NCBI GenBank assembly: GCA_946534895.1
Contig: CAMNDE010000004.1
Location: 27,238 to 91,237 of the forward strand
Direction: 5' to 3'
DNA from: UBA2943 sp946534895
GTDB lineage: Bacteria; Bacillota; Clostridia; Christensenellales; Aristaeellaceae
Length of the DNA stretch: 64,000 nucleotides
Shown here: positions 8,582 to 17,596 of the stretch, one piece after another
How the letters are laid out: each line of letters begins with the position of its first letter
Numbering within the stretch: the stretch's first letter is position 1
Notes under the pieces: model-generated
What the model was told of the DNA's origin: nothing
Seen by the model: the letters and a program-made list of their open reading frames with translations, nothing else
The model's database searches: none
Position numbers and translations under genes: made by a program

Positions 8582-10012
8582 ATGCTGAATTATGACCGCA
8601 GACCCTCCATGGGACTGCTTCTGATCTCCCCGGAACGTTTTGCCGCCATCGGCGAAGGTACTGCGCGCGGTTCCTACAGGGAACGCAAGGAAAATGAAGC
8701 AGCCTGGATGCTGAAGGACATGTCCTCGCACTTTGACGTCTCCTTCCCCGGTATCGTGTGGACGCGGAATGATGTCCAGAAAGCCATCGACCTGTTCACG
8801 GCGGACAAGGTGGATTTCGTGCTTGCCATTTATCTGTCCTGGGCCGAAGACTTTGCGTGGATCCGTTTCCTGCGGGACATGCCGGAATGTCCCGTCCTCT
8901 TCTGCCACCGCATGCGGGATTCCATCCAGCTCAAGGATACGCACGATGACGATGAGTTTGCCGAGTACCTGTGCTGCGGCGGACTGGTGGGGTCCCTGGA
9001 GGCCAGCGGTTCCATCCAGCGCTTCCAGCGCCCGATGCTGGAAACCTTCGTGGGCACCTGGCAGGAGATTCTTGCGCGCACGCAGACCTTCGGAAAGGCC
9101 GCAAAAGCGCGTTCCCTCTTCCGTCAGGCCACCTTCGGCCTGCTGGCCTGCATGAACGAAGTCATGTGGAGCACCTATGTCAATGTCTATGACCTGTTTG
9201 CGCAGATCGGTCCGGAAATGCGCTTCCTTTCCGTGGCGGAGCTGGAAGACGAAGTCAACCGCGTCTCCGATGCCGACGCACGCGCTGTCATGAACCGCAT
9301 CGCATCACAGTATGAAGTCCTGCCCAATGTGGACATGGAGAAGTTTCTGGCATCCGTACGCGCCTCCATGGCCATGGAGCGGCTCAGCGAAAAGTATGAC
9401 CTGGACCTGCTTGTGCTCAATGACATTGATACCGTGCTGTTCCAGCATATCGGCCTGCGTCCGGGCTTCTGGCCCACCTCCCCGGACACCCGGGTGCACG
9501 TGGTGCCTGAGGGCGACATCGGAAGCGGTGTGGCAAGCCTTGCCCTGAAATGGCTCACAGGACAGCATGTCAACTATATTGAGCCCTTCCACATCGATCT
9601 TCCCAGCCAGACCTTTGACGCCGGGCATGCCGGGCCCAACGACTATACCGATCCAAGAGGGCGCTGCAAGATTTCCTCGGACGTGCGCTTTGCCAAGACC
9701 AAATGGAAGTATGCAGGCGCGCCCTTTGCCTGGTATGTGTTCCCGGAGGGCCGCAAGACCATGCTGCACTGTTCGCAGCAGACCGGAAAATTCCAGTTCG
9801 TGCTCTCCCAGGTGGAAGCCGTGCACACGGACCATTTCCTGGCCACCTATTCCCACAGCCATTTCAGACCCGTCGGCGAAGACTGCCGCCAGCTCTTCTC
9901 ACAGCTGATCCGGCAGGGCGTCACCCAGCACTACGGGATCACGGACGGTGACTGGACCGAAGCCGTCCGCGACCTTGCCATGATGCTCGGTATTGAATTC
10001 CATGTTGTCTGA
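8582..10012 (+). CDS. L-fucose/L-arabinose isomerase-like family protein
   Basis: A 476-residue protein resembling the FucI/AraA isomerase fold. Seen are an N-terminal alpha/beta region (VDFVLAIYLSWAEDFAWIRF), a middle region with LDLLVLNDIDTVLFQHIGLR, and a C-terminal part with VVPEGDIGSGVASLALKWLT and EAVHTDHFLATYSHSHF, the His-rich stretch being a plausible metal-site region. Family members interconvert aldoses and ketoses, but many in this branch are of unknown specificity. AGAAAGAAGG precedes the ATG. It is followed closely by a glycosidase, a ROK-like kinase and a PMI-like gene, which fits a sugar catabolic route. The family call is good; the reaction is unproven. Confidence 0.8.
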   Translation: MLNYDRRPSMGLLLISPERFAAIGEGTARGSYRERKENEAAWMLKDMSSHFDVSFPGIVWTRNDVQKAIDLFTADKVDFVLAIYLSWAEDFAWIRFLRDMPECPVLFCHRMRDSIQLKDTHDDDEFAEYLCCGGLVGSLEASGSIQRFQRPMLETFVGTWQEILARTQTFGKAAKARSLFRQATFGLLACMNEVMWSTYVNVYDLFAQIGPEMRFLSVAELEDEVNRVSDADARAVMNRIASQYEVLPNVDMEKFLASVRASMAMERLSEKYDLDLLVLNDIDTVLFQHIGLRPGFWPTSPDTRVHVVPEGDIGSGVASLALKWLTGQHVNYIEPFHIDLPSQTFDAGHAGPNDYTDPRGRCKISSDVRFAKTKWKYAGAPFAWYVFPEGRKTMLHCSQQTGKFQFVLSQVEAVHTDHFLATYSHSHFRPVGEDCRQLFSQLIRQGVTQHYGITDGDWTEAVRDLAMMLGIEFHVV

Positions 10013-10023
10013 GGAGGAGAAAG

Positions 10024-11454
10024 ATGGACAGACTGTTAAAAAGCGGCCGGATCCGGCCGGCGGATGCCAAGACCATAGGGCCTTCGCGTATCGGGCTCGG
10101 GTTTGAAAAGCTGGACCGCAGGGCCTTTGAGCCTGAAAACGCCTATGCCCCGGTAGCCGCCACCGGCGTACACTATATCCGTCTGCAGTCCGGATGGCAG
10201 AGAACTGAGCGCGTAAAGGGCGTCTATGACTTTGCATGGCTGGATGAACTTGTCGACCGTTTCATCGCCCAGGGTCAGGAGCCCTGGATCTGTCTGTGCT
10301 ACGGCAATGATCTGTACACGGAAGAAGCCGCGCAGTACTTTGGTGCTGTGGGCTGCCCGCCCATTCACACGGAAGAGGAGAAGCAGGGCTGGGCGGCCTA
10401 TGTACGCGCGCTGGTGGAGCATTTCCATACCCGTGTCAGCTGGTGGGAGGTCTGGAATGAGCCGGACGGACAATGGTGCTGGAAGCACGGAGTCAGCGCC
10501 AGCGAATACGCGGTGTTTGCCATGGAAACCGCAGATGTCATTCATGCCGCCGATCCGGAAGCGAAAGTCATTGCCGGCGTGCTCTGCAATGTCAACCTGC
10601 CCTATACCAGGGAAATGCTTGACTGCGGGCTTGCCGACCACGTGGAGGCCCTGTCCTTCCACCGGTACATGGCCGATGAGCTGGATTCCCTGCAGCAGAT
10701 CCGCGCCCTGCGCGCGCTGATCAGCCGCTATTCGCCCTGGCTGCAGATCATTCAGGGGGAAAGCGGAACCCAGTCCGATTCCAGGGGTGCCGGCGCGCTC
10801 CGGGGCGGGGCCTGGAACGAGGTCAAGCAGGCCAAGTACCTTCTGCGGCACCGTCTGATCGATCTCGCTTCCGAAGTCACCTTCACCTCGCACTTTACCG
10901 CCATGGACATGATCGAGGCCCTGAACGGCACAAGCAATGACAAGGCCTCCTGGCAGGACTTCGGATACTTCGGCGTTCTGCACGCGGAGTTTGACGAAAA
11001 CGGTATTGCCAGCGGCACGTATACGCCCAAGCTTTCCTACCGCGCGCTTCAGCATCTGACCGCGCTGTTCCCGGAAGACGTCATGCCCTGTGACCTGCCT
11101 GTCATCCGCAAGGTGGAACCGTCCCCGAGAGTGTTCGGTACCGATGACGCGTCTTCGCAGCTGGTCATGCTGGGCTTTGAAAAGCAGTCCGGCGGCCAGG
11201 CCCTGGCCTTCTGGAAAGCCGCGGACCTGATGCGTGAAACCTATGAGGGAACCGTCTCCCTGGCGCTTCCCGGGGAAGAGCGGCCCATGGAACTGATTGA
11301 CCTCATGTCCGGCGTGATATACACTCTGCCTGACAGCATGAAGATCAGCTCGGAAAACGGCGTCATTCTTCTCAAGAACCTGCCGCTGACTGATACGCCG
11401 TATCTTCTGACGTTCGGTGAGTTTGTAGACCCGGACCGCAGGATGGAGGTATAG
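10024..11454 (+). CDS. Clan GH-A glycoside hydrolase, GH39-like
   Basis: A cytoplasmic glycosidase of 476 residues with a TIM-barrel. The motif WWEVWNEPDG places the acid/base at Glu146, and LQIIQGESGTQ places the nucleophile at Glu246, the usual clan GH-A spacing. The N-terminal part (GVHYIRLQSGWQRTERVKGV) resembles GH39 beta-xylosidases and related families. A small beta-domain follows after about residue 350. There is no signal peptide, so it would act on imported oligosaccharides. GGAGGAG precedes the ATG, 11 bases after the isomerase-like gene. Exact substrate (xyloside, mannoside or other) cannot be told. Confidence 0.85.
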   Translation: MDRLLKSGRIRPADAKTIGPSRIGLGFEKLDRRAFEPENAYAPVAATGVHYIRLQSGWQRTERVKGVYDFAWLDELVDRFIAQGQEPWICLCYGNDLYTEEAAQYFGAVGCPPIHTEEEKQGWAAYVRALVEHFHTRVSWWEVWNEPDGQWCWKHGVSASEYAVFAMETADVIHAADPEAKVIAGVLCNVNLPYTREMLDCGLADHVEALSFHRYMADELDSLQQIRALRALISRYSPWLQIIQGESGTQSDSRGAGALRGGAWNEVKQAKYLLRHRLIDLASEVTFTSHFTAMDMIEALNGTSNDKASWQDFGYFGVLHAEFDENGIASGTYTPKLSYRALQHLTALFPEDVMPCDLPVIRKVEPSPRVFGTDDASSQLVMLGFEKQSGGQALAFWKAADLMRETYEGTVSLALPGEERPMELIDLMSGVIYTLPDSMKISSENGVILLKNLPLTDTPYLLTFGEFVDPDRRMEV

Positions 11455-11455
11455 T

Positions 11456-12298
11456 ATGCTTCTTCTGGATATCGGCGGGAGCTATGTCAAGTACGCGCTC
11501 GCGGACATGGACGGCCGGCTGAAGGAGGAAACCGTGGGCCAGACCCCGGCGCACGCGGACGGAAGCTTTGAGGAAATCTGCGGCGTTCTGCTCTCCGTGC
11601 TCGAGTCTGCCCGCCGCCGGCAGGAAGTCAGCAGGGTCTGCATTTCCATTCCCGGGCCCTTTGATTTTGAGAGCGGCATCAGTCATATGCAGCACAAGTT
11701 CCCCTCGCTTCTGGGCCGCTCCCTGCGCGCACCCTTTGAACAGGAACATGCCGAGGTGAGCTTCCTGCACGATTCCACAGCTTTCATGCTGGGCGTTTAC
11801 GGGGAGGCCGCTGAGCGGGGCAGCAGATCGCCCTGCTGCGTCATGCTCGGAACCGGACTCGGGTTCGCCATGATGCGGGACGGAAAGGTCTGCGTCAATG
11901 CTTCCCGCACACCGGCGTTCACGCTCTGGAATCACCCCTGGAAGTCCGGAATCTGCGAGGACGAAGTCTCCACACGCGCCCTATGCGCACGGTATCCGAG
12001 TCCGCTTTCCGTCCGGGAAATCGCCGCGCTTGCGCGGCAGGGGGATCCGCAGGCTGCCTCTGCTTTTGAGGAAACCGGAACATGCCTCAGCGCAATGCTC
12101 GGGCAGTTTCTGCCGGACCTCGGCTGTGATTTTCTCGTGCTGGGCGGACAGATTTCCAAGTCTGCAGACCTGTTCCATTTTTCCTTCCCGGTTCCCTGTA
12201 TCGTCACGGAGCACCTGGATGATGCAGCGCTGCGCGGCGCGGCCCGCTTTGCCTGCCTCGGTCAGGCCGCCTGCGAACAGACCGTAATGCTCTCCTGA
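11456..12298 (+). CDS. ROK-family-like sugar kinase lacking the zinc motif
   Basis: A 280-residue protein with the ROK phosphate-binding opening LLLDIGGSYVKYALAD (Asp5) and the second nucleotide motif CVMLGTGLGFAMMRDGKV. ROK kinases phosphorylate hexoses such as glucose, mannose, fructose or allose. The region that normally carries ExGH and CxCGxxGCxE is replaced by NHPWKSGICEDEVST, so the zinc site is lost. GGATGGAGGT at 11441-11450 precedes the ATG, which begins one base after the glycosidase stop, implying translational coupling. Likely makes the sugar phosphate for the downstream PMI-like enzyme, an inference from order. Whether it is still a kinase is not certain. Confidence 0.82.
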   Translation: MLLLDIGGSYVKYALADMDGRLKEETVGQTPAHADGSFEEICGVLLSVLESARRRQEVSRVCISIPGPFDFESGISHMQHKFPSLLGRSLRAPFEQEHAEVSFLHDSTAFMLGVYGEAAERGSRSPCCVMLGTGLGFAMMRDGKVCVNASRTPAFTLWNHPWKSGICEDEVSTRALCARYPSPLSVREIAALARQGDPQAASAFEETGTCLSAMLGQFLPDLGCDFLVLGGQISKSADLFHFSFPVPCIVTEHLDDAALRGAARFACLGQAACEQTVMLS

Positions 12299-12340
12299 CA
12301 CCTGTTTTCCACATTTTCTGACAAAAGTGAGGTCTTGCCC

Positions 12341-14143
12341 ATGAGTTTCATGTTCCATCCGTATCCCTATATCGATCATGACGCCGTCAACCCTGTTCCG
12401 CACATGGACCTGGACATACAGCGCGGCATGATTCCCTCGGCCCGGAAGATTGCCTCCTTCCTCAGGGAAGGCCGGAACGTGGGCATTGACGCCTATCCCG
12501 GCACCGATCTGAACGCGCTGATCAATGTCATCCGGCAGGTCATCGGAGACACACAGGTCGAGTATATCTCCGCCTCCACCCTGCTCAAAAAGCCGGAAGT
12601 GCTGACTGAGATGCTCATGGAATACCTGCCCGAAGACCGGGATATTGACCCTGTGCTGCTGTACGGCCGCCGGTATGAGGGCGGTTACGCCGGACTGCAG
12701 GAGACTGATCAGGTTAACGCCCTGAAGGACCGTCTTGCCAAAGAAAAAGGCCTGCTCGTGTTCGGGCAGGGCACTCTGGCACAGGAACTGCGCGGCTGCT
12801 ATGACGTGCGCATCTGGGCGGACATCACCCCGCGCACTGCGGCCCTGAACTTCAAATACGGCAAGGCCCGCAATGTTGGCGCGGAGAAGGACCTTCCCTA
12901 CTCCCTGATGATGCGCCGCAACTACTATGTGGACTTTGAAAACGCGCTGGATGTGCGCTGGAGCATGATCCGTGAGGGCAGCATGGACTGGTATATCAGC
13001 GCGGATGACCCCATGTCCCTTCAGATGATCTCCTTTGCGGATCTGAAGAAGATGTTCTCCGAGCTCTGCCGCCGGCCGTTCCGCTGCCGCCCCGTCTATC
13101 TCGAGGGCGTATGGGGCGGATTCTACATCCATCACCTCCGTCATCTGCCTTCCGAGATGCGCAACTGCGCCTGGGTCTTCGACATGATCCCCATGGAAGT
13201 CTCAATCGTGGCTGTCCTGGACGGGCATGAATTCGAAGCGCCGTTCTTCACCTTTGTGCAGGCCATGGGCGAAACCCTGCTCGGCTCGCAGGCCATGGAA
13301 CAGTTCCACGGCTATTTCCCGATCCGCTTCAACTATGATGACACCTATCATGCCAACGGCAACATGTCCATCCAGTGCCACCCGGATGCGGATTATGTAA
13401 TGCCCCGGCACAACGAACTGGGACGGCAGGATGAAAGCTATTATGTCTGCGTCACCGCCCAGGGCGCAAAGACCTACCTCGGCTTCCGGGAAAGCGGGAG
13501 CTGCGAGGCATTCTTTGAGGAAGCACGCAGAGCCGAGAAAACCCATGAACTCATTGACTACGAAAAGTACATCAATGCGGTTCCCTCCGTGCCCGGCACG
13601 CAGGTCATGATCCCCGCCGGCACCGTGCACGCCTCCGGCCGCAACCAGGTGATTCTGGAGATCGGCAGCCTCACCGTGGGATCCTATACCTACAAGCTCT
13701 ATGACTACCAGCGCATTGATCCGCAGACCGGCCTGCCGCGCCCGATTCACCTGAAAATGGGCAGCGCCGTCATCCACCCGGAGCGCACTTCTGAATGGGT
13801 CCGGGACAATCTCGTCAACCACGGCGGTCTGGTGCGCGAAGGCAGGGACAGTCAGGGAAATCCCTGGAAGGAAATCATTGTCGGCGAGCACGATCTGCTC
13901 TACTTCTCCCTGCGTGATCTGATCTTCTGGGACAGCATGGAGGACGATACCGACGGTCAGTTCCACGTGCTTGCCCTGGTGGACGGAGAGAAGGTCGAAG
14001 TGGCCTCGGTGGAGGATCCTTCCCTGCGCTATGTCATGAACAGTCTGGACGTGATCGTGGTTCCTGCCTCCCTGGGCAGATATACCGTGCGTAATCTGGG
14101 CATCGGATCCGTCACCGTGCACAAGACACTCCTCAAGCGCTGA
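12341..14143 (+). CDS. Class I mannose-6-phosphate isomerase-like protein with N-terminal P-loop-like domain
   Basis: A 600-residue protein in two parts. Residues about 1-190 resemble a uridine-kinase-like NTPase but with a degenerate P-loop (VGIDAYPGTDLNALI lacks the GK[ST] residues). The cupin part carries the zinc-site motifs of type I PMIs: NMSIQCHPDADYV (about residues 341-353) and IPAGTVHASGRNQVILEI (about 425-442). PMIs convert mannose-6-phosphate and fructose-6-phosphate. GTGAGG is 8 bases before the ATG at 12341; an in-frame TTG at 12335 is less well placed. It ends the plus-strand sugar run and overlaps the convergent epimerase gene by 11 bp. Confidence 0.87.
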   Translation: MSFMFHPYPYIDHDAVNPVPHMDLDIQRGMIPSARKIASFLREGRNVGIDAYPGTDLNALINVIRQVIGDTQVEYISASTLLKKPEVLTEMLMEYLPEDRDIDPVLLYGRRYEGGYAGLQETDQVNALKDRLAKEKGLLVFGQGTLAQELRGCYDVRIWADITPRTAALNFKYGKARNVGAEKDLPYSLMMRRNYYVDFENALDVRWSMIREGSMDWYISADDPMSLQMISFADLKKMFSELCRRPFRCRPVYLEGVWGGFYIHHLRHLPSEMRNCAWVFDMIPMEVSIVAVLDGHEFEAPFFTFVQAMGETLLGSQAMEQFHGYFPIRFNYDDTYHANGNMSIQCHPDADYVMPRHNELGRQDESYYVCVTAQGAKTYLGFRESGSCEAFFEEARRAEKTHELIDYEKYINAVPSVPGTQVMIPAGTVHASGRNQVILEIGSLTVGSYTYKLYDYQRIDPQTGLPRPIHLKMGSAVIHPERTSEWVRDNLVNHGGLVREGRDSQGNPWKEIIVGEHDLLYFSLRDLIFWDSMEDDTDGQFHVLALVDGEKVEVASVEDPSLRYVMNSLDVIVVPASLGRYTVRNLGIGSVTVHKTLLKR

Positions 14144-15083
14144 CATCCGCTCCCGCTTCCACATGGATCTTCATACGGAATACCGCTGTTTTCCCCGGTG
14201 CAAGAGACCGGAACCCGGTCTCTTCCCGGGGAAAATCTGTATTCGGGGCATTGATCATGCAGGTCTGCGGCTCCACGCACAGATAGTCCAGGCTTCCGCC
14301 GCCATAGACCATCCAGAAGCGGTAGCCTTCCGTCTCATACACCACACGGTACGCGTGTGAGGGATGCTCCAGCACCATGCGCATATCCGGCGTGCTTTCG
14401 TACAGGCAGGAAACCGTCCGGGTCCCCTGCCACGGGTGGAAGCATCCCTGCCTCAGCTGCTCCAGCGTTTCTGATACGGTTCTCACTTCTCCCGTGGGCA
14501 GAAGCCGCACCGGATCGCGCATAATTTCCCTGTCAGCCGAAAGCCCAAGCCGGATATTTCCGGCGTCCCCGGCCGCACCGGGCCTCCGGAACGTGGTATG
14601 AAAGCCCAGCATCAGCGGCATGCACCGGTCCGACTGATTGGTGATCTGCACCTCATGCCTGAAGCCTTCGCTCCCGGTTTCCGCCCGGATCCGGAAGGTA
14701 AACGCGTGGGGAAAACAGCCATAGGGACGATCCGCATCCGCCCGATACACCATGCAGATCCGGTCTTCCGCCTGCTCCTCCACCTGGAAAGTGGAAAGAT
14801 GCAGTGAGCCGTGCAGCGAGCAGTTCCGCTCCCTGTCCGTCACGGGAAACCGGTACGTCCTGCCGCCAAAGGAAAAGCATCCCCCGTCTATGCGGTTCGG
14901 CGGAAAAAGCACCGGCATGCCGTACAGAAAAGGGGATGCCTCCCAGCTTTCCCGGGATGCAGGCGCCCGCAGAATCTCGTGATTCCCGGGCAGATACCGA
15001 AGCCGCATGACCGCAGCGCCCCTGTCCGGTGCAAGGCCTGCCTCATATCCGCCTCCTCGGATCCATTCCAGCTGTTTCTCCAT
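14133..15083 (-). CDS. Aldose 1-epimerase family protein
   Basis: A 316-residue mutarotase-fold protein. Seen are FLYGMPVLFPPNRIDGGCFS, SLHGSLHLSTFQVEEQ (His of the family's conserved position) and LDYLCVEPQTCMINAPN near the C terminus, where the conserved catalytic Glu of galactose mutarotases lies. These enzymes equilibrate alpha and beta anomers. GGAGGGG lies 7 bases before the ATG at 15083; a longer frame to 15113 has no better ribosome site. It converges on the PMI-like gene with overlapping stops at 14133-14143. Its place beside the sugar operon suggests the same substrate. Confidence 0.88.
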   Translation of the reverse strand: MEKQLEWIRGGGYEAGLAPDRGAAVMRLRYLPGNHEILRAPASRESWEASPFLYGMPVLFPPNRIDGGCFSFGGRTYRFPVTDRERNCSLHGSLHLSTFQVEEQAEDRICMVYRADADRPYGCFPHAFTFRIRAETGSEGFRHEVQITNQSDRCMPLMLGFHTTFRRPGAAGDAGNIRLGLSADREIMRDPVRLLPTGEVRTVSETLEQLRQGCFHPWQGTRTVSCLYESTPDMRMVLEHPSHAYRVVYETEGYRFWMVYGGGSLDYLCVEPQTCMINAPNTDFPREETGFRSLAPGKTAVFRMKIHVEAGADVSA

Positions 15084-15183
15084 ACCTGTCCCCTCCGGCG
15101 CACTGCTGTTCATGTTCTTTCTTCAGAGAGTATACCACGTCTGCTTTCCGCGTCCCAAGCGCAAGAAGAATCCGTTCCATTTC

Positions 15184-15212
15184 TTTACGGCTTTTCCTTA
15201 TTCCGTTATAAT
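15184..15212 (+). promoter_or_regulatory. Promoter of the Tat-exported amidohydrolase gene
   Basis: TTTACG (15184-15189), a 17-base spacer and TATAAT (15207-15212). The -10 is perfect, the -35 weaker. Confidence 0.6.
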
Positions 15213-15243
15213 GTTTTTATTCTTATTCATGGGGTGAGACTAT

Positions 15244-16386
15244 ATGCGTAAATCATCCGATCCCGGGGCCAATTTGACAAGGCGCTCTTTTCTGAAAGCC
15301 GCTACTGCCGCAGCCGCAGCCATGCTGCTTCCGCCTGCCGCTCTCGGCGAAGCCGATACTGTTTCCTCCGCAACAACCGCACCCGCTGCCTTTACCACCG
15401 ACCGGAATATTGAAATTGTCCCACCCACGCAAGATGTGCGCTACAGCATCATAGACAGCCATCTGCATTTTACGGATTTTCTCGAGGATACCGACGGATT
15501 TCCGGCCCTGTGCAGGGCCATGGACCTTTCCGGTGTCTCCCATGCCGTTATTTTCGGCATGCCCATTGCCAAGCAGTGGGATGATACCATGGAAATGGCT
15601 CCTTCCTATTACCTGAGCAATGACAGCCGCTGTTACTACTATTCCGGTACGGACTTCATCCTGGCGGAGGAACTCCTGGCACAGCCACTGGAAATCAAAA
15701 AGCGCTTCTTTCCCTTCTTATGCGGCATCAACGGGAATGACCGCTTCGCCGCAGATCATATCCGTCAGCTTCTCCGCCTGTATCCGGATTTCTGGTGCGG
15801 TATCGGCGAGATCATGAGCCGGCATGACGATCTCACAGCACTTACCTACGGCGAAGCCCCGCATGTCAACGGCCGTGCATTCCTTGATGTGTTCGATCTG
15901 GCAGCGGAGGAAAAGCTTCCGGTTCTGGTGCACCATAATATCACCGCCCAGAGTGAAGAGCGGATCCTGTACAGGAATGAGCTGGAGGACGCTCTGGCAT
16001 ATAACCGCAACTGCAATATCATCTGGGCGCATATCGGCATTTCCCGGCGCGTGGAAGTGCAGCACCTGATCACCATTGCTTCTGAGCTTCTGGATACGCA
16101 CCCCAACCTGTACGTGGATATTTCCTGGCTGGTCTATGACTACTATTTCCTGGACCGTTTTCCGAACCAGTATATCGACGGCGATTCCCTGTCCGACTGG
16201 ACCCGGTTCATGATCCGGTATCAGGACCGTGTGCTCCTTGGCACGGACAAGGTCGGGCACTGGGCCACCTATCCCGCAGAAGTGGTAAAGTATTACAGTC
16301 TGCTGGACACGCTTCCCGCGGAGGTTGTGGAGAAAATCAGCCGCAGCAATGTGCTTCGGCTGATCCGGAATCGTCATGAAATCTGA
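15244..16386 (+). CDS. Tat-exported amidohydrolase (TIM-barrel metal hydrolase, Amidohydro_2)
   Basis: 380 residues. The N terminus LTRRSFLKAATAAAAAMLLP has a twin-arginine motif (Arg13-Arg14) followed by a hydrophobic stretch, so export folded through Tat is expected. The barrel carries metal-binding IIDSHLHF (Asp71, His73, His75), LVHHNITAQ, IWAHIGIS and LLGTDKVGHW, the D/H set of COG2159 hydrolases or decarboxylases. GGGGTGA precedes the ATG, with its own promoter and a shared terminator downstream, so it is monocistronic. Its substrate is unknown. No TatA or TatC gene lies in the window. Confidence 0.85.
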   Translation: MRKSSDPGANLTRRSFLKAATAAAAAMLLPPAALGEADTVSSATTAPAAFTTDRNIEIVPPTQDVRYSIIDSHLHFTDFLEDTDGFPALCRAMDLSGVSHAVIFGMPIAKQWDDTMEMAPSYYLSNDSRCYYYSGTDFILAEELLAQPLEIKKRFFPFLCGINGNDRFAADHIRQLLRLYPDFWCGIGEIMSRHDDLTALTYGEAPHVNGRAFLDVFDLAAEEKLPVLVHHNITAQSEERILYRNELEDALAYNRNCNIIWAHIGISRRVEVQHLITIASELLDTHPNLYVDISWLVYDYYFLDRFPNQYIDGDSLSDWTRFMIRYQDRVLLGTDKVGHWATYPAEVVKYYSLLDTLPAEVVEKISRSNVLRLIRNRHEI

Positions 16387-16419
16387 TAACCCATTCCGCT
16401 TCTTCGGAAAAGAATCTGA

Positions 16420-16472
16420 AAAAAGACCGATTGGACAGGCACATTTCCATGCCTTCCCAATCGGTCCTTTTG
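16420..16472. terminator. Bidirectional terminator between converging genes
   Basis: GACCGATTGG pairs with CCAATCGGTC, flanked by AAAA on one side and CTTTT on the other, with an inner GGCA/TGCC stem. It serves the amidohydrolase gene (plus) and the ABC operon ending at 16509 (minus). Confidence 0.8.
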
Positions 16473-16508
16473 CAGATTCATTCCTTCTGTTCACGGATTT
16501 CCGTGTCA

Positions 16509-17582
16509 TCAGGTCTGGATCTGAAGCATGCGCTCCAGCATGCCGTCATCCTCAAACACCATCATGTCCCGGATGCCAATGCGCACTTTGTCCCCGGTCC
16601 GGCGCTTTCCGTACTCCCAGCCACCGGCGATCACGCGCATCAGGGTTTCCCCGACGCGGATGCGGCAGTCGTCCACATCACCCAGGTAATACTCGCTTTC
16701 CAGAACGCCGCTCAGCGGGCCGTCCTCAGAAAAGTACAGGTTTTCCGGGCGCACGGCCACATCCACCCTGCCTTTGCGGTCACCCGTATAGGGCACCGAC
16801 TGTCCGCCCATGCCCGGGAACACGATCCGGCCATTGCCGGCCTCACCCTTGAAAAAGTCCACTTTCCCCAGAAAGTCCGCCACAAACTGATTGACCGGCT
16901 GGTTATAGATTTCCTGCGGGCTTCCGCTCTGCTGCACTTCCCCGCGGTTGATGAGGAAAATCCGGTCGCTCATGGCCATGGCTTCCGTCTGGTCATGGGT
17001 GACATACACCACGGTAATGCCCAGTTGCTTCTGGATTTCCTTGATCTCAAAGCGCATGGATTCCCTGAGCTTGGCATCCAGGTTCGACAGCGGCTCATCC
17101 AGCAGAAGGAGCTTTGGCGCGCTCACCAGCGCCCTTGCCAGGGCCACACGCTGCTGCTGGCCGCCGGAGAGCTGGTTCGGCAGCCGGCCCGCGTACTGGG
17201 ACAGATGCACAATGCCCAGGATCCGCTCCACGCTCTTTTTGATCTCGGTCCGGTTCACCTTCTTGATGGTCAGGGGATACGCCACATTGTCAAACACGTT
17301 CATATGCGGCCACACGGCATAGCTCTGAAACACCATGCCGATATTCCGCTTTTCCGGAGGCACAAAGGTTTTCCCGCCGGAAACCAGCTGATCATCAATG
17401 TAAATCTCGCCCATGGTCGGCTTCTCAAACCCGGCAATCATGCGGAGCATGGTGGTCTTGCCGCAGCCGGAGGGCCCGAGAAGGGTAATGAATTCACCGT
17501 CCTGAAAGGTTTCGTGGAAATCCCGGAGCACCACATTCTCACCAAAGGACTTGGTGACATGCCTGATTGAAACGCTAGCCAT
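16509..17582 (-). CDS. ABC transporter ATP-binding protein, iron(III)/spermidine/phosphonate type
   Basis: The ATPase of the importer encoded by the three-gene minus-strand operon, 357 residues. It has Walker A GPSGCGKTT (about residues 36-44), Q-loop VFQSYAVWPHMNVFDN, signature LSGGQQQR, Walker B LLLLDEPLSNLDA and switch YVTHDQTEAM. A C-terminal TOBE-like domain follows after about residue 240, with VDVAVRPENLYF. This layout is that of FbpC/PotA/PhnT proteins. GAAAGGAG precedes the ATG, 14 bases after the permease stop. Substrate is likely iron(III), a polyamine or a phosphonate; sequence alone does not settle it. Confidence 0.92.
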   Translation of the reverse strand: MASVSIRHVTKSFGENVVLRDFHETFQDGEFITLLGPSGCGKTTMLRMIAGFEKPTMGEIYIDDQLVSGGKTFVPPEKRNIGMVFQSYAVWPHMNVFDNVAYPLTIKKVNRTEIKKSVERILGIVHLSQYAGRLPNQLSGGQQQRVALARALVSAPKLLLLDEPLSNLDAKLRESMRFEIKEIQKQLGITVVYVTHDQTEAMAMSDRIFLINRGEVQQSGSPQEIYNQPVNQFVADFLGKVDFFKGEAGNGRIVFPGMGGQSVPYTGDRKGRVDVAVRPENLYFSEDGPLSGVLESEYYLGDVDDCRIRVGETLMRVIAGGWEYGKRRTGDKVRIGIRDMMVFEDDGMLERMLQIQT

Positions 17583-17596
17583 CCGAATTTCTCCTT

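Noticed and set aside
6827..8944. Minus-strand open frame of 705 codons
   Set aside because: Antisense to the binding-protein and isomerase-like genes; no ribosome site or family pattern.
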